Assembly (NCBI GenBank): GCA_007922195.1 | Contig: ML681971.1 | Location: 24,059,264-24,123,263, forward strand | Direction: 5' to 3' | DNA from: Podocnemis expansa | Taxonomy: Eukaryota; Chordata; Testudines; Podocnemididae | Length of the DNA stretch: 64,000 nucleotides | In this document: positions 34,492-47,165 of the stretch, piece after piece | How positions within the stretch are numbered: the first letter of the stretch is position 1 | Layout of the letters: each line of letters begins with the position of its first letter | The notes under the pieces: generated by a model | Databases searched by the model: none | What the model was told of the DNA's origin: nothing | The model's input: only the letters and a program-made list of their open reading frames with translations | Translations under genes and position numbers: made by a program

Positions 34492-35334
34492 TAACCAGTA
34501 CCTCAAGAGATGCCTGGCACAAGTCCAGTCTTCAGTCATTCAAAGCAAACTACACATTTAGATACAAGTCCGAATACATCTTGAACCAGTGATTATGTTG
34601 CTCCACTGTACAGTAAATGCTGTGAAAGATGATCTTCTGTGACTGAAGTTCTAGGTAGAAAATTCACTAATGTTTGTGTTTCATACAAGCAGAGGACAAA
34701 CTCTTTTTTTTGCAAACAGACGGATAATGTAACTGGATGAAGTGGTGAGCGTAGTTTCACAAATACCAGCTAAATAAAATACATGAAACTTCAGTGCCAA
34801 GTAATCCATGCAAGCTATTTACAAGGCATCATCTGCAAATTCACAAAAAGGTTCAAATGTAACTGCTATCCTGTGCTAGTGCTTATGGTCATCTAAAAAT
34901 GCAAAGATATATTAGGAACTGTAAAGATAATGTCTAAAAGACAGGATGATGAAGATGAAATGAAAAAGGAAATAGCATAACAGGCCATTTACCATAACCT
35001 CCCATGGAACACCAAGAATAATTTTCATCCACATAACTGTTTTCACCCAAGAACCACAAACTGCCTGACAAACATTAAGGGCCTGATTAAAGCCTTTTGT
35101 AATAAATGGTAAAACACCCACTGATTTCAAGAGGCTTTTGGACCAACCCATAAATAATAAGCCTCATAACATGCTTGGTGAGCTAAGAAAAACAGGAGCA
35201 TCTCCCTTTTCTGATCAGTAAATTGAGGCACAGAGAATCAGAGATGGGAACAGAACTAAGGAGTTATGATGTTATAAAAAATTGGGGTAAACCATTTGGG
35301 GTAAACAATCTTGACAGATTATGACAAAACATTA
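34492..35334. other. No gene; MIR/L2-like trace at 35165-35260
   Basis: 35205-35260 contains TTTTCTGATCAGTAAATTGAGGCACAGAGAA in pieces, like the MIR/L2 end. The rest is unique-looking. Confidence 0.4.
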
Positions 35335-35342
35335 CTCTTGGA

Positions 35343-35528
35343 CAGTGGTTTTCAAATTTTTTTCCTCAGGACCCAGTTGAAAAAAAAATATTTATGCCTG
35401 CAACCCAACAAATATGTCTTTGAGCAATGCATTTCAAATTTCTGGCTACAGCAGTGGAGGATGCCACGACAGAGTACCTGAGTCAGTAATACAGTAGTGA
35501 GTCCTGACCTAGAGTCTGACAACCAGTG
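35343..35528. mobile_element. hAT MITE, 186 bp
   Basis: Begins CAGTGGTTTTCAAA and ends TCTGACAACCAGTG. It is flanked by a perfect 8-bp duplication CTCTTGGA (35335-35342 and 35529-35536). Confidence 0.85.
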
Positions 35529-35984
35529 CTCTTGGATATATACAATTTTATCCAACTTCATTTTGGGGCTCTTCATTACCATTACTGGCTAACCTGACTC
35601 TCCACAGATTACAGTCTTATTGACCACTTTGCTATGTCTCTATAACAGCCATGTTCTAGGAGGATCTGATGGTAACCCATCACGCTACACGGAAGTTTAT
35701 TATAGAGACAGTTTAGGAGGACTTGCGACCAAGCCAATATTGGAAACAGCTTCTTTTTAAAAGGAAAACTCATACAATGACATCATTTACAAGATGTTAC
35801 CAAAAAAGAGAAAGAATCTAGAGTAAAAAAATATAACAAAGCTGTCATTTACATGTGAAAACCCTTAAGAGGACACTGCTTCCTCAACAAACCAAAAACA
35901 TTAGAAAACTTGGAAATTTAAGTCTAAAAGTGAGCCCCAAAGGATATTTTTAAAAGTTAGGTTTGTGACCCCCACCCCACCCCC

Positions 35985-36085
35985 AGGCAGCTTCCTGATG
36001 CATAAAGAAGGGCATGCAAAAAATAAATCTGTTAGTCTTCAAGTGCCATACGACTCCTTGGGTTTTTTTGCTGGACTAGACTAAC
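35985..36085 (+). mobile_element. PLE 3' tail fragment
   Basis: AAATAAATCTGTTAGTCTTC, AAGTGCCATACGACTCCTTG, GCTGGACTAGACTAACACGG is a plus-oriented PLE terminus including its final AACACGG(A/C) block. Confidence 0.8.
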
Positions 36086-36369
36086 ACGGATATCCCTTTG
36101 GAAACTGAAATATTTTGTTTGTCTTAGACGGTTTTTCCTCTACTGTGCTTAGAAGCATCATAAACATCATTGATCAAGTCTTGATTTCCAGGTTTTGAGA
36201 GTTCTCCTCATCTTCCCTGAAGGAGTAAAGATGTTGAACATTTAACAGACTTATTTTATGATTATCCCAACTGTTCCTCAGGCATTTAATAGCCAGAAGA
36301 TAAGAGTTTTTAAAACTAACAAACCCCTTTCCCTCACTCAATTGCTCAGCTTTCCTGTTCTCATAATCC

Positions 36370-37165
36370 CAGTAAAACAAACAGTCCTGTGGCATTAAAG
36401 ACTAACAAATGGCATGGGCTTTTGTGAGAGAAAACCCCACTTGGAGGAATTTACAGAATTCATTCTGTAAGTTTCCACCATCTTCAAAGCATCTGACAAA
36501 GTGGGATTTTCTCACACAAAAGCTCATGACACAAATAAATTTGTTGGTCTTTAAGCAGGGCTGTCCCTAGGCGGTGGAAAAAGGGGTGGTTCCATGGGCC
36601 CCATGCTGTTCTGCCATGATCAGGGCAGCACGGGGCCAAAACCGCTGCCTCCCCCCAGCCATGCTGTTCCCCATCCAGGGGACAGGGCAAGCCAGCCAAA
36701 AGCAGCGGCCAGGGTCAGCGCTCCTGCTCCCCCCACCACCACTTGCACTGCCTTTGCCTCTGTGCCAGAGGCAGTGAGGAGTGGGTGGGAGGCAACACAG
36801 GGCCCGCACCACTGCCTCCCGGACACGCTGCCTCTTGCCCCCTCCTTGCTGTGGCTCACAGAGCCAAAGGCAGCACAAGTGGCAGCGGGGGGGAGGGGAG
36901 CAGGAGCACTGACCCTGGCCGCCACTTTTGGCCAGTTCTCCCTGTCCCCCGGAAAGGAAGCACCTGGCTCAGGGGCAGACTGGGCCTGGCCCTCCCCTCT
37001 GGGCTGGCCAACCCCCCCCCAGTGGGAGTGTGGGCTCGTGCCTGGAGGGGGTCCGCAGAGGCCGATTCACTGGGGCCTCACACCCCTCTAGAGAAGGCCC
37101 TGTCTTTAAGTGCCGCAGGACTCCTTGTTCGTTTTACCGAACTAGACTAACACAGCTGCCCCTTC
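36370..37165. mobile_element. PLE fold-back split by a hAT
   Basis: Minus arm from 36370 (AAACAGTCCTGTGGCATTAA, AGACTAACAAATGGC) to about 36440. The plus arm runs from about 36480 (CTGACAAAGTGGGATTTTCT, CACAAATAAATTTGTTGGTC) to the hAT at 36556. It resumes at 37103 (TCTTTAAGTGCCGCAGGACT) and ends with CTAGACTAACACAGCTGCCC. Confidence 0.83.
36556..37102. mobile_element. hAT transposon, 547 bp, GC-rich
   Basis: Begins CAGGGCTGTCCCTAGG and ends CTAGAGAAGGCCCTG. It is flanked by perfect 8-bp duplications TCTTTAAG (36548-36555 and 37103-37110). GC-rich open frames inside are compositional. Confidence 0.88.
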
Positions 37166-39559
37166 AGAACTTGCCAACATAACCCCAGTAGTTTCCATGA
37201 AGCCCTGGCTAGATAAAGCCTGAATTTTTAACGTACAATCAGACAAAGGGGAAAAAAACCAACCACCTTTCACGCCTTTGTTACATCTCGAAAGAAGCTC
37301 ACTGTAGGAACAAAACTGTATTTAAAATTAAACACTGTCTTTAACCCCAACTAAGACATTTCTCCAGTGTTCAAATTTACAAGGCCTACATAAAATTTAT
37401 TAAACCCTACATAAATGGGAAATGCCTTAAAATGCTACATACCCCCAGATCAGCTCATGATTGCTCTGTAATGCCAATGTTGGCAAGGGAAAGTTACTGA
37501 TGTGTTTTGTAAGGGATACCTCATAAACCAATCCCTTTTTTCAGACAGTTGTAAAATAATACTTTGTTACAACACAGAAGCAAAAAAGCAACAGAACAAT
37601 TACCTCTTAAATTCCAGCACTGCATGGTAAATAAAAGGTGGAGCTTTGTTTATAACAAATGGTACCACCTCCAATTCTTCTCTTTGAACAAAGAGCTTTG
37701 TGGAAATCTGATTAGGAACAGGACAGGAATCTCAGGGGAAAAGGAGCTGATGAAAGAAAAAGTTGAAATTCATTTGCATGGCTAGACTATGCAAAGCAAA
37801 CACAGACTATTAAACATAACTGCAGCAGCTCTGCTGGTAATAAAGCCAAGAAACTGAGCTGAATAAAATAAATGCACAGCTGGGGTACCAAATCCTTTTA
37901 AGAGAGATGCCCTTCCTAAAGCCCTACTGGCCATGATATTTACATCCTCCACATACATTCCCTGGATGCCTCAGGTATTCTTCTCTATTAGCCACTCTCT
38001 CAAGGCCTCACGATGTTTTGATGTGTATTTTCTGTCTCAGGAGTCTTACCACTGCATCCCCCAGACCCTAGTCTCCAAATTCTGAATTGTTGTGAAGTGC
38101 TCCCCCCCCCCGCAACATAATGGCACAACAATAAAGACAATGTTTAGTACCTCAAATTTCCAAATGCATTGCTGGAGATCACTACAGACTGTCAATATTT
38201 ACATAAACCACTCTACTGCTTGGCCCTGCAGAGCTGGTTAAAAGCTAGTATTGCTCAGAAAGATCAGTCTGGACAAAGGATAAATCAAGCTCTTGAGAGT
38301 ATATTTCCATAACAAAAGGATAAAAACACACTTTACCCCGTACTAGTGAAACCTAATTTTACTTCCCAGCTTGATTAACAAGCTATTTCCTCTCAAGGTG
38401 ATTTAAACTTAGAGAGCTAGGCCACAACTTTAACAATCAGAATAGAATCCATACAACACGTGTGTGTTTCAGGTGTTACCGAATAAAAATGATCAATAAC
38501 TGCTAGCCAGTGATTTCTGAGAGAAATATAATTATAGCTGCTAGTGGTATACCTTGACTGCCTTCTCAATTTGTTCACCGAAGCCACAAGCATTTAAGCA
38601 CATAGGTAAGACCTAGTGAATTCAAATTAGACACGTTTAAGTGTTTTGATGAGTTGGGACCTAAGAGACCTACAATAAAACTGAATTATTGTACAAAGGG
38701 TAATCAGGCCAGAAAAGGAGAGAGTATGTTTTACATTTATAGCTAGGTGAGTCAATTAAATGTGCCTTTGACCATTACAACAGCAGCCAATCCAAGAGCA
38801 ACAGGATATTAGATAATGTGTAGTCTTACTTTAAAAAAAAAAAAAAAAAAAAAAAAGGCAGCATATAAGTGAGCATATTTCACTCTTGTAACCACAGGTG
38901 ACTTGGGTATCCTTAGTGAACTTTACTCAAATACCCCTCAAAAAACCAAAACACACTTACACAACACACAAACACCAGATTCCCAACTGGTCTGATAAGA
39001 TAGGCAGAATATTAGAACATTCTTAACCTCTCCAGATATATTTTATGGATTTTACATTCATTAGTAGTTAAAATAATAAATACCATAGAATAAATATGAC
39101 AGCACCCAAAATGTACCAAGCCTCTTTCTAAAGAGCAAGATACAATTCATACTGAAGAGTTTAGATTATGATGGTAGACATGACAACAAGGGAAAGCCAT
39201 AATAGATAAGGAAAATGGGAGTTTGGGTGCATGAGGCTTTTACAGAAATAGGGCCGTGAGGTTACTTAGTTGTAAAGAATATCTTGTTACAATATATTTC
39301 CTAGTATGCACCAAACTCCATTTATAATCTATTATCCCTTTAGGAATACTACCTTGCAAAAAAAATATAACTGCACGACAACATAATTTTTAACAGTAGA
39401 ATTAGGTGACATGATGCCACCACTGACCACATCTGAGTGGTCTCTCTAAACCAGAACAAATGGTGGTTAGCTTCACATCAGCTGACTGCTCATTAATCAC
39501 ACTTAGCTGATCCCATGATGAATGCAATTTGTCCACTTAGATGTGGTCAGAATCATATC
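37166..39559. other. No feature recognised (A-run at 38832)
   Basis: AT-rich, unique-looking. A run of about 25 A lies near 38832-38856. I looked for DHRS11 exons here without success. Confidence 0.4.
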
Positions 39560-39567
39560 GGCTAACT

Positions 39568-39944
39568 CCTTGGATCCCAATCTGTAGTCCAGGGACCCCT
39601 GAGGATTCACGGAGTTATTGCAAGGGGTCCATGAACACATCCTGCACCAGCTGCTACCAGCCAGTGGCAGGAGGCCTGGGCTCAATCTGGCCCCAGCTGC
39701 TGCCAGCCAGAGACCCATGGTAGAAAGGGCTCTAAAATTTACTGCACAAATCAATCCTATTTGCCTGCTGTGAGCAGCCTCATCCTGAATATGTCCCCAC
39801 GGTCCAGGGGTCAGGTCCTCCGCTGCCCTTCTAAAAGCACTGTTGCCTGCATTCAGTCATAGATAAGAACTATAATTTGGAGGTCCACAAAATGTTTTGA
39901 TGGTAGAAAGGTGTCCTCATACTCAAAAAGGTTGGGAACCATTG
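39568..39944. mobile_element. hAT MITE, 377 bp
   Basis: The start is degraded (CCTTGGATCCCAATCTGTAGTCC, which would be CAGTGGTTCCCAA in a fresh copy), and the end is AAAAGGTTGGGAACCATTG. The flanks GGCTAACT (39560-39567) and AGCTAACT (39945-39952) match at 7 of 8. Confidence 0.78.
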
Positions 39945-39952
39945 AGCTAACT

Positions 39953-40969
39953 CATTTGTTCACAACACAACCATTTTCAAACATTTATAAGTTTTGCAGT
40001 GTAAGGAAGTCCAACTCCTGACAGGGAGAAATGCCCCTTCACCCATCTCCAGCTAGCACAAACTGACCTTCTTCTCAGCTGTTCTCCTTAACAAACCCTC
40101 CATTTACTAGTCAGCCTTCCTTGTTGCACCATTTTATAACCCCTTCTATGTCTATTAATATTTTCATCTATTGAGGACAAAATATTTTATTAGTATTAAT
40201 TAACCAAAAGATAGGCAGGTCAAATTTGGTCCTAAATTCAGCGTTTCTAAAGAAGATTTTTTACAATACTTTGCACCAGCAGAAATGTTTCAAGGAATTT
40301 TTATAATTCAATGCCAATGGCAACAGTTTGTTATTGTTTTAGACTTTATTTTGCCGGGATACCTGCAGCCCACACAGTGCAGAATTGTACCAGAGTAAAA
40401 CTGAGTACAAACAGGGCTCATAAATACAAGTGACATTTCCCAAGCTAACAAGCGTGGAAAGTAAACAAACCACAAACTCAACTCAGTTTTAAAACCATAA
40501 CCTAAGGTGTTATTTCTAATAATAAGCACAGAGACCCTTAAAAAGAAGGGGTCTGATTTCCCAAAACAGCTATGATTTTGGGTGCCCCTCTTGATCTGCC
40601 TTCAAAGGGCCTGAATTTCAAAACAGAGGCAAGAAAAATCAGGTCCCTAGAAGGCAGCTCGAGTCAGGCTAACACCCCTCCTCACCCCCCAAAAACCCAC
40701 ACAAGTGGAGACCACCACAATGACTAGTCACTTGCAAAAACCGTGCCCCGAATTTCGATGGGACAGCCCACCAGAGCGTCGGGTGGGGAAAACGCCAAAC
40801 AAACGCTGGGTCTGCAACTTTAGCTACTGGTTGGAGGTGGGAAAAGAAGGGCAGGTCGAAAATAAGCGTTTCACCGACTTCCACTATTCTCCCCAGGAGC
40901 TGAAATTGGGGGGGGGGGGGTGAGTGCTCACTGAACTGGTATAACACTGTCACTAGCAGACAACGGGGG
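39953..40969. other. No gene; G-run at 40909
   Basis: Presumed DHRS11 intron 1 near the exon. GC content rises from about 40660. A 12-base G-run lies near 40909-40920. Confidence 0.45.
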
Positions 40970-41620
40970 GCAGGGGGGTTAGGGAAATCGCTGCCGACTT
41001 TCCTTGCGTTTGCGGGCCAGGGAGTGGACGGCTAATTCCCCCGAAGGGGATCGCTGGCTCCCTAAAGCCCGTCACCCCGCTGCTCCCCCCGGCAGGGCTC
41101 TGTGGGGCGGCCCCGGCAAGAGGAGGGCAACCTGCTCCATCCTCTCACACGTGCGTCTGCACCGGCATGACCCCGGCCCACGAGGGAGGGAGGGAGCCCC
41201 AGCGTCCGTCCCCCGCGACCCCGGCTACGCTACCTCGATCTTGTCCACGCTCCGGGCGCAGCCCACCACCTTCATGCCGTGCTGCACCAGGGCCCGGGCC
41301 ACGGCCGCGCCGATGCCCACCGAGGCGCCGGTGACCAGCGCCACCCGGTCCCGCCAGCGCTCCATGGCTGCCGGCCCCGGCCCCGGGCCCCAGCCCCGAT
41401 CCTTCGCTCCCCGCCGCCCCGCCTCCGTCCCCGCCTTCCCGAAGCCCAGCCTCTCCCTTCCTGATAAATATGCAGCAGCCTGCGGCAAGCGGCGAGTTGG
41501 TCAGTTCTCAGCCCGCTTCCACCGGAGGAGGGGAGCGTGCACTTCCCCGCTCCGTGTCCCACTATCCGAGACCACACGCAGTGCCCCACCTCCCGGGGGT
41601 GGAGGGGAGAGTGTGGGGGT
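40970..41620 (-). promoter_or_regulatory. DHRS11: CpG island, probable DHRS11 promoter
   Basis: The only CpG-dense block of the window outside repeats, with many CCGCC, GGCGG and CCCCGCC motifs. It surrounds the DHRS11 first exon. A TATTTAT stretch (minus strand, about 41464-41470, roughly 100 bases before the start codon) might act as a TATA-like element, but CpG-island promoters often lack one. Confidence 0.75.
41234..41365 (-). CDS. DHRS11: DHRS11, first coding exon (44 codons)
   Basis: Short-chain dehydrogenase/reductase that reduces steroid ketones and other carbonyls with NADPH. This exon encodes the N-terminal Rossmann part. ALVTGASVGIGAAVARALV carries the SDR glycine motif TGxxxGxG, and VVGCARSVDKIE ends with the Arg that selects NADP(H). 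From memory the human protein begins similarly after a short extra N-terminus (MERWRDR...). I chose ATG at 41365-41363 because it aligns there and has a strong context (GCAGCCATGG). An upstream in-frame ATG would add a Pro/Gly/Arg-rich stretch unlike the family. The exon ends in phase 0 at GAG before GTAGCG. The remaining exons were not found to the left. Confidence 0.92.
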
Positions 41621-43265
41621 AAATCAGGCAGTCAATCTTTGGGAAGAGCTCACCACTCCAGGCACCGCAGCAATAAATGCCTCCAGCTAAGAAGGGATAG
41701 GCACCTCTCTTATTTCATTTATGCAAGGCTCCCCCTTACAAAAATCTACATCCTTGCAAAAAAGCAATAACCAGAAACAGTTAAAATACAGGATCTATTC
41801 ATATCAACAAAAAACGACCTATGGGACAGCCAAGGAGTTTTTGTATCAGTGGACAGAATAGGGGGCCTCGAGCTTCTTCGTGCTTACAGCATTTCACCCC
41901 CAGGCCTGAATAAGTAGATGAGCTTTTCAACCACGGTTCTGTAATCAACTTCCTTGGGAGTCTGACAAACGCCTCATAGCAAATTGACTTATTCCACCAG
42001 ACTTTCCCAGGAAGCTGGAATTGGTTGGAGTTCCAGGTGAGAGCTGAAAGGAAGTTTGGAGGTGCTTGTTTGTCACTTGCAGTGCTTTGTACCTCTAGTT
42101 AAGAAATTTAGGGGTGCCTATTTAACAATATATTATTCAACAAATAAATACAAAGCTTCAGGGTCTGGACTGTTTCATCCAGAATAAAAACAACAAAGCA
42201 ACCATGCAGCAACAAAAGAGTGTCAAGTTGCTAGCCACCTCTTATCCTTTCTACTTTTTTAAAAACTAAAAGCCAATGCTTGAACAAACTAATAGAAAAA
42301 CCTTATCTTTGTTAAAAGGAAGGAAAAAGGAAGAGAGAAGAGGATGGCTTCATCAAAGGGCCATCTAGCACAGGTCTACTCTGTTCACATAAAACCTCTT
42401 CTCCACCTCCACACTAATTCAGGCTTAGAGGAGGCACAAAAAGCCAGGAAGGGCCTCAGACTATACCATTGACAGGAAACAAAGGAAGGCCATGGCAGTA
42501 AAGCAACATTCTCTTACAATAAGGCAAGGTGCCTTTCTGAGAAGTGGATAGTGGAATCAGTGAAACTATCAATGATGACTTGAAGAGAATTGAGTATGGC
42601 AGGGCAGGGGAGACTGCTCCTAAGGCGTAAACTCCTAACTGCAAGATTAAAATACCTATGTATCTCTCTGTGACTTATTTTAAATTCCTGCAAGGGGGGC
42701 TCAGCCCATCATCACTCAGAAGGTAGATTAACTGGGTACAAGGCTGCATTAGTCAGAAGAGCTGATCTTCTCTGCATGCATAGCAAAGATCTCATGGTAT
42801 ATCTTATAGGTGCAAAGATTCATCTCACCCTAAGAAGGAACTTGCCCATTTTCTCTCTCTGCCATTGGTTACTTGGTTGCCACTCTCAGCCCCACTGCTG
42901 ACTGCCTTTCCATGGCACTTTAAGTATAAAATTTCAAGGGGGCTAATAAAATGTGCAATATTTAAAGAGATCAAGCAGACTAACTCCATGAAGAAACATA
43001 ATGGACATTTTTTTAAACCAAACTAAGAACCAGCAAGAGCCCATATATTTACATATTAAAAAAAAAAATACCATGTGAAATTGGAGGATTCGGTAAAGGG
43101 CAACAGTAAGTAGGGATAAATCAAGTCGGTGTTTGTCTGAGAGCATTTAAGATCCAGAATGACAGTCCATACTCCATCCCACGTTACAGGTTGCAGTTTG
43201 TTTTGTATTTGTTTCACCCCTCCTGCAATCTAATTCTTCCCTGTTTTCACTCCCAGAGCTACAGC
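41621..43265. other. Intergenic, no feature recognised
   Basis: Between DHRS11 and GGNBP2. Unique-looking sequence. Confidence 0.45.
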
Positions 43266-43273
43266 CACTAGGC

Positions 43274-43809
43274 CAGGGGTGTCCAACCTTTTTGGGTGAG
43301 GGGCCACATTGCAATTCTTTTATCTGTTGGTGGGCCAGTGAGAAAATTTGATAGAAGACAGAAATTGATCTTATTAATAAGCTTTAATAATTAGTGTGAT
43401 ATTGGCATTGCTTTTGCTTGCACTGTGTGCAGAGGACAATGGGGGCAGGGGTGCCTCTGTGAGGGGACAAGGCAGAGCATAGGGAGCAAGACAGAAGAGG
43501 GGAGGGGAAGAGAGGTAAGGTGCAGGAGAGCAGATCAGCTGGGTGGCAGCACTCAGCTACTTCCTGACAGGGATCCCACCAACTCTGCTCTCTTCATTCC
43601 CTGCCAAGCACTACTCCTGAAAAATCAAGCCCCTGAACAGCTCTCTGGCAGGGCCATGCCTCCCTGCAGCTGTGTACAGGGTGGAAAATTGACAAGGGCC
43701 CCAACCACTCCCAGTCCCTGAGGCTCTTTTCAGCAGCGCTCTGTGGGCCAGATGGAAGCTCTTGTCAGGCTGGACTTCCGCCTCCCTGGCCACAGGTTGG
43801 ACAAGTCTG
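43274..43809. mobile_element. hAT transposon, 536 bp
   Basis: Begins CAGGGGTGTCCAACCTTTTT and ends ACAGGTTGGACAAGTCTG. The flanks CACTAGGC (43266-43273) and CGCTAGAC (43810-43817) match at 6 of 8. No transposase. Confidence 0.8.
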
Positions 43810-43817
43810 CGCTAGAC

Positions 43818-46800
43818 TGAGGCCTCAGAGTCTATCAATGACAACTCTTTAAGGATGCAAATAGCCCCAACTTCCCTCAAAGACTCAGCCTGTTGCTATC
43901 AGTGATGGGCATGAGTTGGATAGATAGTTCAGACTCCTTGATATTTTAGGTTCTGTTCTACAGAGTATGCCAACTTAAGCCTTACACACAACTTCTCAAA
44001 TCAAACCATTTGACAAAAAGATCATTCAGTCTAGTTGAGTGAGAAGTGAAGTTCACTCAAAAGCTTTGATGGGCAAATAGATGGAAGATATAGCTACCTT
44101 GTCTTTTAGCACTACAGTTTTACCTCAAGGCCCTAGCTCAGCTCAGAATGCAGTTGTGGTTTTGATAGGCTTTGTGCATACACATAGTAAGTCCCCATCT
44201 GAGGATCTTAAGGGTTATACAGAAACAGGATGAGAGAGAATTGAAAGGGTAGGGGCAGCCACCACCACTTTATAGATAGTTAAACTGAGACAGATAGTGA
44301 CTTGTCCCAAGTGCCAGAGGTAGTGATTTAACCAAGATCTTCTGATCACCTGTTCAATTCCTTAGCTGCAAAGCCTTCCTTCCTTCCTTCACTTTGACAT
44401 CTTGTTTTAACTTGGGAGAGTCAGCAAACACCAACTTCTGGATTCAGTAGGCAATTATCAGCTTTTCCACTTAAGCGGTAATAAGTCTTAAAGTCCTAGC
44501 CCTAAAATCTGAAACAAAGTGAGCTTTCAATTGAACAGGTTCAATTTATTCCTGTAATACGCTCAGAAGCCATGTTATGGCGAGTCAAAGGGAAACTGTG
44601 TGACTAACAACCACTGGCAGCCTCTCAAGGTGAGATGATGGAGAGGTTCTACAATACATCAGCTGTCTGAAGTTGAGACTTGCAGTGATATGGCTGTAGT
44701 TCAACTTCTGAGCTCAAGCACCAAGTCTCAAACAACTACTTACTATTTCCACAGCACTTGAGCACTTACCTTTGAACACACAAGAAAAGGTCATGCCCTA
44801 GGACCTTTCAAAGGATCCAGTCCCAAAGGATGTAGGTCAAGCCTTAGTATTCTTTAAGCTCAGGGAGTTTTGAGAGCATTCAGGAACTTGCAGGAGGTGC
44901 CCAGCATTTCCAGGATGAGGTCCTAAATAAATAACATGAGCCATGCAGTCTGAAGGGAACATCTATAAGGAATATGTACGCTTTAAAGAAAAAACTGCTT
45001 ACAGTTCAATTCACTGGGCTGAAACAGTGGTCTTTGTCAGTCACATTTGTGCTAAACAGAAGCAGCCCATGCTGTCATTCATGCCTAGATAAAACTGTGC
45101 TTGCTTTTAGACACTGACCTGAATACAAAATTATCAGTCTGTAAACAATAATAAAAAGCCCAGTAGGACACAAGACAACCCACAATATCAGTGAGTGAAA
45201 ATATGGGTCTGTTTCTGCTGCCAGGGAAGTCAATGGAAATTTGTCAGTGCGTACTAGCTTGGACCAAATTAATTCCTTCTCTATAACTGTTGATTTCCAT
45301 GGAACAGCACCAGGAATTAATTTGTTCTATGGTGGTGCTTTTTAGGAAGTTAGTTTACAAGCTAATCATTATGGCAGGTGCTTTCTTAATTCAGACAAAA
45401 GATGTAGTTCTACATTCACTGCAAAAAAGTTCAGTACAGTAACCACTGGAGACTTCAAGAGCAACTTGAAAAAAGTTAGAAAGCTTACAGATAAAAGTTC
45501 TTGAAAATATAGTAAACTGATTATGCTTTCACTTACATGCTGAAGTTTCCAGAAACATCTGCAGTGTGACTAATATCACTTGCTTACTTAGGACTCACTC
45601 AGTCATGCTCTGATTTAACTCAATGGACATCTTTCCTCATTCACTTAACTAGGAAAGAGATCTGGACCTCAATTTGTTCAACAACCAGCAAAGTCAGAGA
45701 CTACGTTGTACTTGGAACCTGGAACAGACCTAAAGTAAGATAAAAGCTGATTGTGTACTTGGGGGTCACAGGATAATTATAGCACCAATCTCCTGTGTAC
45801 TATAATTAGGACTGTGTTTCCATTTTAAGTCCAGCTTTATGAGGTTTAAAGTCACACTGGACTGGAATTTCACATACAGACTCTGCTTGGGGGAAAAAAA
45901 TGTATGCAATTAAACCCAGTAATTATATGCCAGTTTTTGGAGCAGATGTACAAACCCAGATAAATGTGAGTGTAATTTGTATGAAATCAGATGAGTTACA
46001 CAAGGAATGAATATAGTCCAATACAAGTTGGATTGTCTTTTTGAAATATTTCCATTCTTTTTTGGTGCACTGGAGAGTGGAAGGTGAGTTTAAAAAAATT
46101 CCAGTACTTTTAAAGTTACAAAAGCAAACTTCTCACTACAGCAGAGAAGTAAACATTTTTCACAGTTATTTTTTAAAAACCACATAATTACATGGACTCC
46201 TGTGAACAAGCCACTAAATGGAACAGCTGTAAAGCCAAGGTGCTGATAGGTTTTTTTTTTTGGTAATCTGCTACCCACATCCTGGAACAGTACTGGAGTT
46301 ATTCTGGATGAAACCATGCAGAATCATGCAATGGTTCTTATGAGAAAGTTGGACCCATGTAGTGTTAGACTGTGTTGGGAAGAAGTAACTAACCATATAA
46401 ATGTGTTAGTGCAGTTACAAAAGCAGGGATATTACATCAATAATGAAAAAAAGATGTGTGATCTGATTGTCATGTTATCATAATGTTTGGCAAACTAGGA
46501 GTTTGTTATAATCTCAAACATTTTAAGAATTATGAAGGCATAACCTCTGTACACTCTTTACACCTCAGACAATTGGAAAGGGCTCAGATTAGAAAACAGT
46601 GTAAATAAATAGGCAATAAATATACAAAATGTAAGGGCCTGATCTTGAAGGTTCTGAGCACTGGCAACTCAATCTGATCTTACAATAAAATAAATCTAAA
46701 ACCCATGATCTTGGTAGTCTTAAGCAGCAGCATAGAAATATTATATAGGTCAAAATCTATAATCTCTCAAAGTCAGTCAATATGAGCACACATTTTTGCA

Positions 46801-47026
46801 AAAGCAACTTTAATCATGCATCTGTATTCTAGCTAGATACATATGGCTCCTATATTGGGCAAAGGAATTAAAAGACCAGGATCCTGATATTTCTTTCCTT
46901 AAGGCCCAGGATAATATTTCAGGATTTCAGGTCCTTGTTTATTAAGAAAAACATATGGACTATGCTCCCCATTCAGAATTCATGCAACAGTAAAGAAAAG
47001 CTAACAACTCCACATGTTCCAAAACG
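43818..47026. other. Intergenic; MIR/L2-like relic at 44255-44395
   Basis: 44255-44395 has ACTTTATAGATAGTTAAACT, GACTTGTCCCAAGTGCCAGA, TTTAACCAAGATCTTCTGAT, following the MIR/L2 end in order. The rest is unique-looking. Confidence 0.5.
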
Positions 47027-47165
47027 GGTAGCCATGTCAGTCTAGTTCAGCAATAAAAAAAAATCCTGTGGTACTTGTAAAGCTCACGTGAAGAATGAAT
47101 GAGTAAGCAAGCAAAGGAATGAATTAGGAATGAATTGTTAGTCTTTAAAAGTACATCCCAGGACT
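47027..47165. mobile_element. PLE tail fold-back, short
   Basis: The minus tail (GTAGCCATGTCAGTCTAGTT, AATCCTGTGGTACTTGTAAA) is followed after about 40 bases by a plus tail (TTGTTAGTCTTTAAAAGTAC, CCCAGGACT). A small AATGAATGA-like spacer lies between. Confidence 0.75.

Noticed and set aside
36484..37182. Pro/Ala/Gly-rich frames of up to 165 codons
   Set aside because: They lie in the GC-rich interior of the hAT at 36556-37102. No transposase motif.
41004..41690. 228-codon plus-strand open frame
   Set aside because: It runs antisense through the DHRS11 CpG island and first exon. Arg/Pro/Ala-rich, caused by GC content.
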